A program made the position numbers and the translations under genes. A DNA stretch of 20,188 nucleotides from a virus. Position 1 is the stretch's first letter, and each line of letters begins with the position of its first letter. Positions 8,647-15,110 of the stretch are shown one piece after another. A model generated the notes under the pieces. It was not told the origin of the DNA and did no database searches. It saw only the letters and a list, made by a program, of their open reading frames with translations. The stretch spans positions 1 through 20,188 of IMG/VR virus record IMGVR_UViG_3300025379_000100; one strand, given 5' to 3'.

Positions 8647-8675
8647 TTGACAAGATAATTAAAGTAGTATATTAT
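8647..8675 (+). promoter_or_regulatory. Sigma70-like promoter upstream of the 116-residue gene
   Basis: In the 66-nt gap after the second oxygenase, TTGACA (8647-8652) and TATTAT (8670-8675) are spaced 17 nt apart, a near-perfect host housekeeping-type promoter. The ATG at 8695 lies 19 nt past the -10 box, after CGGAG (8683-8687). This would let the hypothetical gene and the glycosyltransferase-like genes be expressed early or independently of the late fibre transcript. Confidence 0.68.
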
Positions 8676-8694
8676 ACTAGCTACGGAGTTATCT

Positions 8695-9045
8695 ATGGAC
8701 GAAAGAATCGAAAAAGCCTTTGGTGTTGCTAACTACATGGCTACATTATCAAATCAAAGACGTATTATTTTAGAAGAATACAATCAAAATTTGATACACT
8801 ATATCAATGGTGCAACATTTAAAATTACCTACGAATTAATTAGTTTTGTAAAAACACTAGTTGATTTGGGTAAAACAGAAAATATTGTACTTGTCGACAG
8901 CAATAATTTTCCAGTACTAATTGATAATTTAGAAGATTTTCTAAACAGTATTGTATCAACATATTTAGAAACTGTGTCTACGTATGCTGACAAGTTTAAC
9001 GAAATAAAAGTTAAACGTAAGATTGCAGACATAGTGGATCTATGA
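8695..9045 (+). CDS. Conserved small phage protein of unknown function
   Basis: 116 residues, mostly predicted helical (MDERIEKAFGVANYMATLSNQ, then ILEEYNQNLIHYINGATFKI, a LVDSNNFPVLIDN strand-turn, then a helical end with IKVKRKIADIV). It resembles a small protein family I associate with marine T4-like phages, but I know no function for it. No catalytic motif, membrane segment or cysteine is visible. It is the first gene behind a strong sigma70-like promoter and overlaps the next glycosyltransferase-like gene by ATGA, so it probably leads that transcription unit. Confidence 0.75.
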   Translation: MDERIEKAFGVANYMATLSNQRRIILEEYNQNLIHYINGATFKITYELISFVKTLVDLGKTENIVLVDSNNFPVLIDNLEDFLNSIVSTYLETVSTYADKFNEIKVKRKIADIVDL

Positions 9046-9881
9046 GTCAGGGCATCGTAATTTTTGCTCAAAATAATGCTGATATAGATTACATAAAACT
9101 GTCAGTATTTTCAGCACGTCAAGCACAACGATATCTTGATTTGCCTGTAAGCATAATCACAGACAGCAGAGGATGGTTAGAACAAAGCTGTCCTGATCAC
9201 CTGTTTGATCAAATTATAGATGTAGACTATACAGTGTCTGCACAGCGTAAAAATTTCTTTGATGGTGCGTTGACATCTAAAACACTTGAGTGGCGAAATT
9301 TTGCACGTAATAGAGCATATGATTTGACCCCATACGATACTACTCTAGTAATTGATAGCGATTATATTATCAACAGCAGTATTTTAAAACCCGCATTTGA
9401 TAGGGATATACCATTACAAATATATTCAAATAGTATAGATCTTGCCGAGTGGCGCAACACTGATGAATTTGCTCGTATCAACATGTTCAGTGTTCCTTTT
9501 TACTGGGCTACGGCATTTATATTTGAAAAAAATAAAACTACTGAAGCGTTTTTTGATCTAGTTGCTTATATAAAAACCAATTGGAATTACTACCGAATGC
9601 TTTATAATATAGATGCTATGTTGTTTAGAAACGATTATGCATTTAGCATTGCTATACATATTATGGGCGGTGATAATTTTGTTACAGAATTACCTGGCAC
9701 AATGACATATACTAAAGATAAAGATTTATTGGTTAGTATGCAAGACAATCAATTACAATTCTTACTCGAGAAAAAAGATTATGTGGGCGAATACATTGCC
9801 GCAAAAACACAAGGAATAGATGTTCACGTAATGAATAAATTTAGCCTTAGTAGATATATCGACGGAGGTACAGGTGTCTAG
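9042..9881 (+). CDS. GT-A-type glycosyltransferase-like protein (pair 1, copy A)
   Basis: 279 residues. The start, GIVIFAQNNADIDYIKLSVF, is a Rossmann-like first strand and helix; SIITD follows; then TTLVIDSDYII places a DxD motif at D105-S-D107, the usual metal and sugar-nucleotide site of GT-A enzymes such as GT8. A later YNIDAMLFRNDYAFSIAIHIM segment is also reminiscent of GT-A acceptor-side motifs. The neighbour starting at 9874 is a paralogue (GFLVLAQNTEDVDYVRQAYA, VLDTDMLLL). It overlaps its upstream gene by ATGA and its downstream gene by 8 nt. No membrane segment was seen, so a cytoplasmic enzyme acting on a phage or host acceptor is likely; donor sugar and acceptor are unknown. The family call rests on motif and fold pattern only. 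Confidence 0.7.
   Translation: MSQGIVIFAQNNADIDYIKLSVFSARQAQRYLDLPVSIITDSRGWLEQSCPDHLFDQIIDVDYTVSAQRKNFFDGALTSKTLEWRNFARNRAYDLTPYDTTLVIDSDYIINSSILKPAFDRDIPLQIYSNSIDLAEWRNTDEFARINMFSVPFYWATAFIFEKNKTTEAFFDLVAYIKTNWNYYRMLYNIDAMLFRNDYAFSIAIHIMGGDNFVTELPGTMTYTKDKDLLVSMQDNQLQFLLEKKDYVGEYIAAKTQGIDVHVMNKFSLSRYIDGGTGV
9864..9868 (+). promoter_or_regulatory. Strong GGAGG site supporting a GTG start
   Basis: GGAGG ends 5 nt before the GTG at 9874. It lies inside the last codons of the previous glycosyltransferase-like gene, and the product begins with SRGFLVLAQN, which aligns with the start of the paralogue (SQGIVIFAQN). The site and the alignment together fix GTG as the start. Confidence 0.7.
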
Positions 9882-10704
9882 AGGATTTTTAGTTTTAGCT
9901 CAAAATACTGAGGATGTTGATTATGTTCGACAGGCTTATGCACTGGCATTGAGTATTCGTAATAGTCAAACTATAACGAGTATATCGTTAGTAACAGATG
10001 ATCCTGTCCCTGAAGAATACCAACTTGTATTTGATAATATAATTCCTATTCCATTTGGCAACACTGATACAGTATCTCCATATCGGGCAGAAAATCGTTG
10101 GAAATTGTACCATGCAACTCCGTATGAAGAAACAATTGTTTTAGACACAGATATGTTGTTGTTAGAAGATATATCATCTTGGTGGACTTATTGCAACAAT
10201 TATGATATAAAATATACCAGTCGAATTCGCAATTATAAAATGGAAGTTGTTGAGGATCGTGTTCATAGAAAGGCATTTATTGCTAATCATCTGACTAGTC
10301 CATATAGTGCACTACACTATTTTAAAAAATCTCAAACAGCTTATGAGTTTTATCGAGTGTTAGAATTTGTCTGTAATAATTGGGAATGGTGTTGGAATAA
10401 GTTTGCACCTGAAGAATATCAAAATTGGTTGAGTATGGATCTCGCGGCAGCAATAGCAATAGAAATTACAGGCATGCAAGAACAAATACTAGATGTTAAT
10501 AGTCCATTGGAATTTGTGCATATGAAAACACATTTACAAAATTGGCAAGTTAATTCAACTAGCTGGCAAGATTTTGTATTAACTAATTTTGGTAATAATT
10601 TATCTGTATCAAATATATTGCAACATAAAGTATTTCATTATGTAGATAAAGATTTTTTAACTGACGAAATTATTAGCAAATTAAAGGATATTTCACATGG
10701 CTAA
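9874..10704 (+). CDS. GT-A-type glycosyltransferase-like protein (pair 1, copy B)
   Basis: 276 residues from a GTG start. SRGFLVLAQNTEDVDYVRQA aligns with the start of the previous gene. SISLVTDDPV is a second strand, and EETIVLDTDMLLLED carries the DxD motif (D91-T-D93). An aromatic-rich segment (FVCNNWEWCWNKFAPEEYQNW) may form an acceptor surface. LSMDLAAAIAIEITG parallels the YNIDAMLF region of copy A. It is predicted to be a cytoplasmic GT-A fold transferase; sugar and acceptor are unknown. It overlaps the previous gene by 8 nt and the next by 8 nt. Divergence from copy A outside the core suggests the two act on different acceptors or add successive sugars. Confidence 0.7.
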   Translation: MSRGFLVLAQNTEDVDYVRQAYALALSIRNSQTITSISLVTDDPVPEEYQLVFDNIIPIPFGNTDTVSPYRAENRWKLYHATPYEETIVLDTDMLLLEDISSWWTYCNNYDIKYTSRIRNYKMEVVEDRVHRKAFIANHLTSPYSALHYFKKSQTAYEFYRVLEFVCNNWEWCWNKFAPEEYQNWLSMDLAAAIAIEITGMQEQILDVNSPLEFVHMKTHLQNWQVNSTSWQDFVLTNFGNNLSVSNILQHKVFHYVDKDFLTDEIISKLKDISHG

Positions 10705-11335
10705 AGTTTTTCGTAAACGTAAAATTATAGAAGATCAGCCAACAGTACAAAAATATTATGTACATTATGATCCAACATCTAATCAAATTATAAGCGTTAA
10801 TAATCATAGGCACGACAGCTATACACATGCTGTAGAAGTTTCTTTTGATGAATACGATAGACTAGTTACAGGTAGAGATAAATTTAACGACTTTCATATT
10901 GGAGTTGTAATTCAATCAGACGGATCTGCTGTAAACGGTTTAGTATCTAAAAAAATAATACAAGAGCATAATTTTAAAAATAGATTTTTAGTATGGATAG
11001 ATCAAGAACGAGACTTGGCAGATATCTATGTACACTGGGATCAGTTTAACGAGCATTGGGTATTTTTTGTATCAGACGATTTTAGACAAAAATATTACGA
11101 TAACAAGTTACCTATTAGTACAATAAGTTTCTTTGTTACACTGGGAAAAGATCCTAATTTTTTATTAAGATCTATAGAAATAGACTTAAAAAAATTAGTC
11201 GAAGATAAAGTTGTTATTAAATTTGAAAATAAATGGGAAAAAAATCTCGATATGGTTTCTTTAACCGCTAACTTATCAAGTTTACGTTATTCATTAAAAG
11301 TTTGGAAATTAAATGAGCAAGATCAAAGTAATTGA
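10697..11335 (+). CDS. Hypothetical protein inside the glycosyltransferase cluster
   Basis: 212 residues; I do not recognise the family. It begins with a basic MAKVFRKRK segment and then looks beta-rich with many aromatics (KYYVHYDPTSNQIISVNN, FLVWIDQE, DIYVHWDQFNEHWVFFVSDD, SISFFVTLGKD). The end is helical and strand-like with repeated Lys and Leu. No DxD, HxD or nucleotide-binding motif was seen. It overlaps the preceding gene by 8 nt and the following gene by 23 nt, so it is embedded in the same transcript between the two glycosyltransferase pairs. It could be a virion component decorated by the neighbours or an accessory factor; nothing in the sequence decides. Confidence 0.72.
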   Translation: MAKVFRKRKIIEDQPTVQKYYVHYDPTSNQIISVNNHRHDSYTHAVEVSFDEYDRLVTGRDKFNDFHIGVVIQSDGSAVNGLVSKKIIQEHNFKNRFLVWIDQERDLADIYVHWDQFNEHWVFFVSDDFRQKYYDNKLPISTISFFVTLGKDPNFLLRSIEIDLKKLVEDKVVIKFENKWEKNLDMVSLTANLSSLRYSLKVWKLNEQDQSN

Positions 11336-12209
11336 ACAAGATATTGTTTTCCTCAGCTATGACGAACCTAATGCTGAGAAAAATTATGCAGATTTATTAA
11401 CTAAAGTGCCATGGGCTAAACGTGTGCACGGAGTTAAAGGTAGTGATGCCGCACATAAAGCCTGTGCAGCAAAATGTGAAACAGAATACTTTGTTACTGT
11501 AGACGGTGACAATATTGTCGACCCTGCATTTTTAGAAGTTGAAATAGACTTAGATGAATTAGGATTGACCAAAGATTATGTTTTTAGTTGGTGCGGAAAA
11601 GTTCATGTAAATCATCTAATGTATGGCAATGGCGGTCTTAAGATGTGGACTCCTGAATTTGTCAACAACATGCGCACACATGAAAATTCAGATCCTAGCG
11701 ACACCAAAGGCCTTGTTGAGTTTTGTTTTGATGAACGTTACTATCAATTTAATGAAAATTATAGTGAAAGTTTCACGAACGCCAGTCCGTTCCAAGCATG
11801 GAGAGCAGGCTTTCGAGAAGGCGTAAAAATGAGTTTAGATCAAGGTGCTAAGGTAACAGATCTTAAAACTATATGGTGGCAAAACTACCATAGACTGCTA
11901 GTATGGTGTAATATCGGAGCAGATGTAGCCAACGGACTATGGAGCATGTACGGAGCAAGAGAAGGTGCATACTTGACCAACTGTACTGATTGGGATTATA
12001 GCAATGTACGTGATTTTGATTGGTTAACTGAACAGTGGGAAACACAATACAGTAAAGTCACAGATGATATGTTAAGGCATGAAATTTCTGGCCTAGGAGA
12101 AACACTTAAACATGAATGTGGACTAGAGCTTTTTGATCCATGCAAAGACTCTAGTAAATTTTTCAAAACTGTGTTTAATAACAGCCCACGAATTGTTAGG
12201 AAAAGATAA
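11313..12209 (+). CDS. GT-A/GT2-type glycosyltransferase-like protein (pair 2, copy A)
   Basis: 298 residues. DIVFLSYDEPNAEKNYADLL is the first strand and helix of a GT2-like fold; RVHGVKGSDAAHKACAAKC precedes YFVTVDGDNIVDPAF, with D64-G-D66 as the DxD metal site. YGNGGLKMWTPEF, FQAWRAGFREGVKMS and DFDWLTEQWE each have a match in the next gene, showing a paralogous pair. No signal peptide or membrane segment is present, so it is likely cytoplasmic. The ATG at 11313 lies 23 nt inside the previous gene; no strong alternative start is seen. The next gene starts at its stop (TAATG). Donor and acceptor are unknown; surface-protein or DNA modification are both possible, and context favours virion proteins. 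Confidence 0.68.
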   Translation: MSKIKVIEQDIVFLSYDEPNAEKNYADLLTKVPWAKRVHGVKGSDAAHKACAAKCETEYFVTVDGDNIVDPAFLEVEIDLDELGLTKDYVFSWCGKVHVNHLMYGNGGLKMWTPEFVNNMRTHENSDPSDTKGLVEFCFDERYYQFNENYSESFTNASPFQAWRAGFREGVKMSLDQGAKVTDLKTIWWQNYHRLLVWCNIGADVANGLWSMYGAREGAYLTNCTDWDYSNVRDFDWLTEQWETQYSKVTDDMLRHEISGLGETLKHECGLELFDPCKDSSKFFKTVFNNSPRIVRKR

Positions 12210-12910
12210 TGTACGATATTGCATTTATCAGTTACAACGAAACTCAAAGTACAAGTAAATATATTGAACTTGTAACATCCTTTCCGTACAATCGTACTGT
12301 AAGAGTTAACGGTATCAAAGGTATACATCAAGCACATATAGAAGCAGCCAAACAAGTAAAATCCAATATGTTTTATGTAGTAGATGCTGATGCAAAACTG
12401 TTGCCTAGTTTTAAATTTGATATTAAATTAGATCCCAGCGAAGAGGATATAGTACATGTTTGGCGAAGTATTAATCCAGTCAATGGTTTAGAATACGGAT
12501 ATGGCGGAGTAAAACTTCTTCCTACAAAATTAACATTGAATTTGGATATTAAAACTTTAGATATGACTACCAATATAAGTAGCAGATTTAAAGTAATGCC
12601 TGATGTCAGTAATATTACACAATTTAATACTGATCCGTTAAGCACATGGCGTAGTGCATTTAGAGAATGTGTAAAATTATCTAGTAGACAATCTAACGAA
12701 GAAAGTCAACATAGATTATATACTTGGATACACTTGGGCGGCGATGAAACGTTTGGAGAATATTCCAAAGGTGGTGCTAGTGCAGGGCAATGGTATGGAA
12801 CAACTTATAAAGATGATCCGGACGCACTGGCCAAGATTAATGATTATGATTGGTTAGAAGAACAGTTCAAAGCGCATATTGAACTGTTTCCTCCGGAGAC
12901 TTTTAAATAA
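12209..12910 (+). CDS. GT-A/GT2-type glycosyltransferase-like protein (pair 2, copy B)
   Basis: 233 residues, about 65 shorter than its paralogue. YDIAFISYNETQSTSKYIEL, then RVNGIKGIHQAHIEAAKQV, then MFYVVDADAKLLPSF with D59-A-D61 as DxD. EYGYGGVKLLP, LSTWRSAFRECVKLS, WIHLGGDETFGEYSKGGASA and DYDWLEEQF match the preceding gene segment by segment. It lacks the Cys-containing C-terminal extension of copy A. Translation is probably coupled (1-nt TAATG overlap). It is the last plus-strand gene, and its stop end overlaps that of convergent thyX by 8 bp. Function is inferred from fold motifs only. Confidence 0.68.
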   Translation: MYDIAFISYNETQSTSKYIELVTSFPYNRTVRVNGIKGIHQAHIEAAKQVKSNMFYVVDADAKLLPSFKFDIKLDPSEEDIVHVWRSINPVNGLEYGYGGVKLLPTKLTLNLDIKTLDMTTNISSRFKVMPDVSNITQFNTDPLSTWRSAFRECVKLSSRQSNEESQHRLYTWIHLGGDETFGEYSKGGASAGQWYGTTYKDDPDALAKINDYDWLEEQFKAHIELFPPETFK

Positions 12911-13580
12911 GCTCAGTAGTCATTGGGAAGATATCAGCAATGACTTTTGCACAAGCAATTGCAACTTCCTGATGTTCTTTTTGTGTGCCATTTGCACTAC
13001 GTAATTCAATAAAGTGAATCCAGCTACGCAGTGTACCGTTCATGTATAATCGACTTTCAATAAGTCCTTCGGGCAATACAGCACGAGCTTGCTCTTTGGC
13101 AATACCGTTAACAATAGCCCAATCGTATGCTTCTCTAGCTTTAGTGATCAGACTATTCTGTATATTTTCCCAACCAGCTGCAAGAAATCGATCAGCATCG
13201 TTATTAAGATCTAACTCTATACTGTTCTGTCTATTTTTGGTATCTTGTCTGCGAGCATCTCTAAATACAAAGTTGAGATCCTTTGTTGGGTCAGCATAAC
13301 GTTGGGAGAATTCTTGAAAGCTGAAACTTCTGTGTCTAAGGATTTGTCTTGCGATATCTCTTGTAGTAGTAATCTCGATGCAGGCGGACACCATTTCGAG
13401 AGGACTCCAATGTTGGTGCTTGATAAGATATCGTATGAGCTTTTCTGAGGTTTCTGTATTAAGTTGATTGCTCGGATTACTGACTCTTGCACAGTAGGCA
13501 ATGAGTTCTTGTGCATCAGAGATTCCCATGCTTGAAAATTCTTTAGTTGGCTGGCTGTAACTAAGCAATTTAACATTCAT
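12903..13580 (-). CDS. thyX: Flavin-dependent thymidylate synthase ThyX
   Basis: 225 residues, a normal ThyX length. It catalyses dUMP to dTMP using FAD, NADPH and methylene-tetrahydrofolate, supplying thymidine for phage DNA synthesis. The signature RHRxxSxxxxSxR is present as R82-H83-R84, S87, S92, R94 in RHRSFSFQEFSQRY. HQHWSPLEM (His/Ser region), EQARAVLPEGL (residues 163-173) and LRSWIHFIELR (184-194) are the other conserved blocks. It is the last gene of the minus-strand operon; its ATG follows the preceding TAA with no gap. All catalytic residues are present, so it is likely functional. ThyX rather than ThyA is usual in many marine phages. Confidence 0.96.
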   Translation of the reverse strand: MNVKLLSYSQPTKEFSSMGISDAQELIAYCARVSNPSNQLNTETSEKLIRYLIKHQHWSPLEMVSACIEITTTRDIARQILRHRSFSFQEFSQRYADPTKDLNFVFRDARRQDTKNRQNSIELDLNNDADRFLAAGWENIQNSLITKAREAYDWAIVNGIAKEQARAVLPEGLIESRLYMNGTLRSWIHFIELRSANGTQKEHQEVAIACAKVIADIFPMTTELI

Positions 13581-13901
13581 TTATAACTTCTTTCTTTTTA
13601 AAAATTTCTGTGTACTAGATTCTATATCTTTACGCACACGCTCTGTATCTAATTTAAAATCGATATTATCAATACTATCTTCATATGATTTACATATTTC
13701 GGATAGGCTTTGTTCCAATGACGGCCACCCCTCGCGCCTTGCCTTAGCTGTTATTTTAATTTCCCAAGTTTTACCATCTCTAAAATTGACCAAAACGGTT
13801 TCAAGATACCTAATAGGTAACACATTAAGTTTAACATCACCGAATACTTCTGGCCAAAGTGCTATGACATCCTTGGGAAGAGTCTTCCCAGTTCTTGTCA
13901 T
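13581..13901 (-). CDS. Conserved marine T4-like phage hypothetical protein
   Basis: 106 residues: DVIALWPEVFGDVKLNVLPI, then RYLETVLVNFRDGKTWEIKI, then a basic and helical end (DTERVRKDIESSTQKFLKRKKL). It resembles a small protein family seen in marine T4-like phages, for which I know no function. The ATG overlaps the previous stop (ATGA), and thyX begins directly at its stop, so it is in the same operon. The C-terminal Lys/Arg cluster could contact nucleic acid, but no defined motif is visible. Confidence 0.8.
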   Translation of the reverse strand: MTRTGKTLPKDVIALWPEVFGDVKLNVLPIRYLETVLVNFRDGKTWEIKITAKARREGWPSLEQSLSEICKSYEDSIDNIDFKLDTERVRKDIESSTQKFLKRKKL

Positions 13902-14503
13902 TTTACAGTTTGCTTCTTGGTCGGAACCAATTCCTCTGCTAGTCTACGATAGTTGGCAGCTTCTTTAGCAAGTTTATCAGCTTTAGAACGATATTCTTTA
14001 GCTTGCGCTTCAGGAGTTAATGCTGTTGTGGTTTCTGTTTCTACAACTTTGGCTGTAGGAGCAAGTTCGTTAACTTGTGCAACTGTTGGCTCTTTCTTCT
14101 TGTCGTTGATACCTTCACTAATAGCTAAATCGTCAACTGCAATACCGCGTTGTTCTGCAATAATTTGATTTAGTTCGCTAAGTAAAATACCAGCACCTGG
14201 AACAGGTGTCATTTCGATAGCATCAGTTGGTGCCTTAAGCAATCGATTGTTAACATGCAACCATGGCAACATACGACTACCGTCTGGGAACTGTGTACGA
14301 TCTAATGCTTCTGCAAACTCGTTGGCTTCTTGTCCAGCTGAGCTTTCTACTAGATTAATGATAGCATCGTGATAAATGTCAGGCATGTTTTCTGTAGGAA
14401 CAATTAAACAACTATATGCATCGCCGGGCAAGGTGCGATAAGCCACTAGACATTTTTTATTAGTGGCTGTAACACGGCCCACGTGTTTGAGTTCTTGGGC
14501 CAT
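13898..14503 (-). CDS. Conserved marine T4-like phage protein, 201 residues
   Basis: The start is ATG at 14503 (MAQELKHVGRV), 1 nt after the previous stop and 7 nt after an AGGAG site; a longer frame to 14518 would overlap the upstream gene. The core reads HVGRVTATNKKCLVAYRTLP, GDAYSCLIVPTENMPD, NLVESSAGQEANEFAEALDR, FPDGSRMLPWLH and LLSELNQIIAEQRG. It resembles a conserved family I associate with cyanophage-type T4-like viruses, with no known activity. The second half is low-complexity and charged, ending in a probable coiled coil (residues ~155-190, KADKLAKEAANYRRLAEELV). It could be a structural or scaffold-associated protein, but no evidence decides this. Confidence 0.82.
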   Translation of the reverse strand: MAQELKHVGRVTATNKKCLVAYRTLPGDAYSCLIVPTENMPDIYHDAIINLVESSAGQEANEFAEALDRTQFPDGSRMLPWLHVNNRLLKAPTDAIEMTPVPGAGILLSELNQIIAEQRGIAVDDLAISEGINDKKKEPTVAQVNELAPTAKVVETETTTALTPEAQAKEYRSKADKLAKEAANYRRLAEELVPTKKQTVK

Positions 14504-14504
14504 A

Positions 14505-14786
14505 TTAAGCTCCTGCAACAGCGTTTGCTACAGCTTGACTATTTGTTTGTGGTGCAGTTGGTTGAGTACCTGCTTGTGGTTGTGCAGCTTGTTGTGCAGC
14601 AACTGAGTCTAAAAATGTAGTTAACTTGGTATAAGTTTGACCTACAGCTACCATTTCATTTGGCTTAAATGCACCGCGTGAACTGGCAATATCAATGATT
14701 ACTTTCATTGCGTTTAAGTCGTTGATAGTAAGATCGTTGCTTTGAGCAGCTTCTGCTCCAGTTGGTTGATTTTGTACATCAGACAT
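14505..14786 (-). CDS. Small conserved phage protein with Ala/Gln-rich tail
   Basis: 93 residues. The middle (LTINDLNAMKVIIDIASSRG, AFKPNEMVAVGQTYTKLTTF) is a helical core I associate with small proteins of marine T4-like phages; the ends are Ala/Gln/Pro/Thr-rich and probably disordered. AAGGAG precedes the ATG. It sits directly before the 201-residue conserved gene with a 1-nt gap, and the pair likely works together. Function is unknown. Confidence 0.8.
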   Translation of the reverse strand: MSDVQNQPTGAEAAQSNDLTINDLNAMKVIIDIASSRGAFKPNEMVAVGQTYTKLTTFLDSVAAQQAAQPQAGTQPTAPQTNSQAVANAVAGA

Positions 14787-14821
14787 TAGAATCTCCTTGT
14801 TTTGATTAAGTACACATTTAA

Positions 14822-15109
14822 TTATCTTGTCTGTAAATGTGGACAGGCAATTGTGAAAAAACTCAGTTCTTTTTCACTTTCAAATCCTATACGTGTGCAA
14901 TACACGATAGTGTTAGTATTATCTAGCGTAATATCTTGTCCTACATAATACCTGTTATTTAAATTTTTACGTATCCAAGCATCAAATAATTTGATTGTAT
15001 TTGGACTGTATTTGTCTATAACTGTATATTTAAAATGAGGACAGGCAAACTCTACCCTCCTCAAGTCAAAGTAATTTAAGGGGTTAGGTTTGCCGTTTTT
15101 AAGTGCCAT
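14822..15109 (-). CDS. Small hypothetical protein with two CPH motifs
   Basis: 95 residues starting at ATG 15109 (MALKNGKPNPLNYFDLRRVE), 1 nt after the stop of the VWA gene; the open frame reaches back to 15217, but that part lies inside the VWA gene and is unlikely to be translated. It contains FACPHFKYTVID near the start and FTIACPHLQTR at the very end, two Cys-Pro-His motifs that might bind a metal or bracket the fold. No family is recognised. The start choice rests on spacing; the ribosome-binding site must lie in the last codons of the VWA gene. Confidence 0.72.
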   Translation of the reverse strand: MALKNGKPNPLNYFDLRRVEFACPHFKYTVIDKYSPNTIKLFDAWIRKNLNNRYYVGQDITLDNTNTIVYCTRIGFESEKELSFFTIACPHLQTR

Positions 15110-15110
15110 T

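Noticed and set aside
11996-12355. 119-residue minus-strand open frame across two glycosyltransferase-like genes
   Set aside because: It lies antisense to well-supported genes with conserved motifs and has a Cys/Phe-rich composition typical of shadow frames.
13217-13576. 119-residue minus-strand frame inside thyX
   Set aside because: It is an alternative frame of a gene with all ThyX signature residues.
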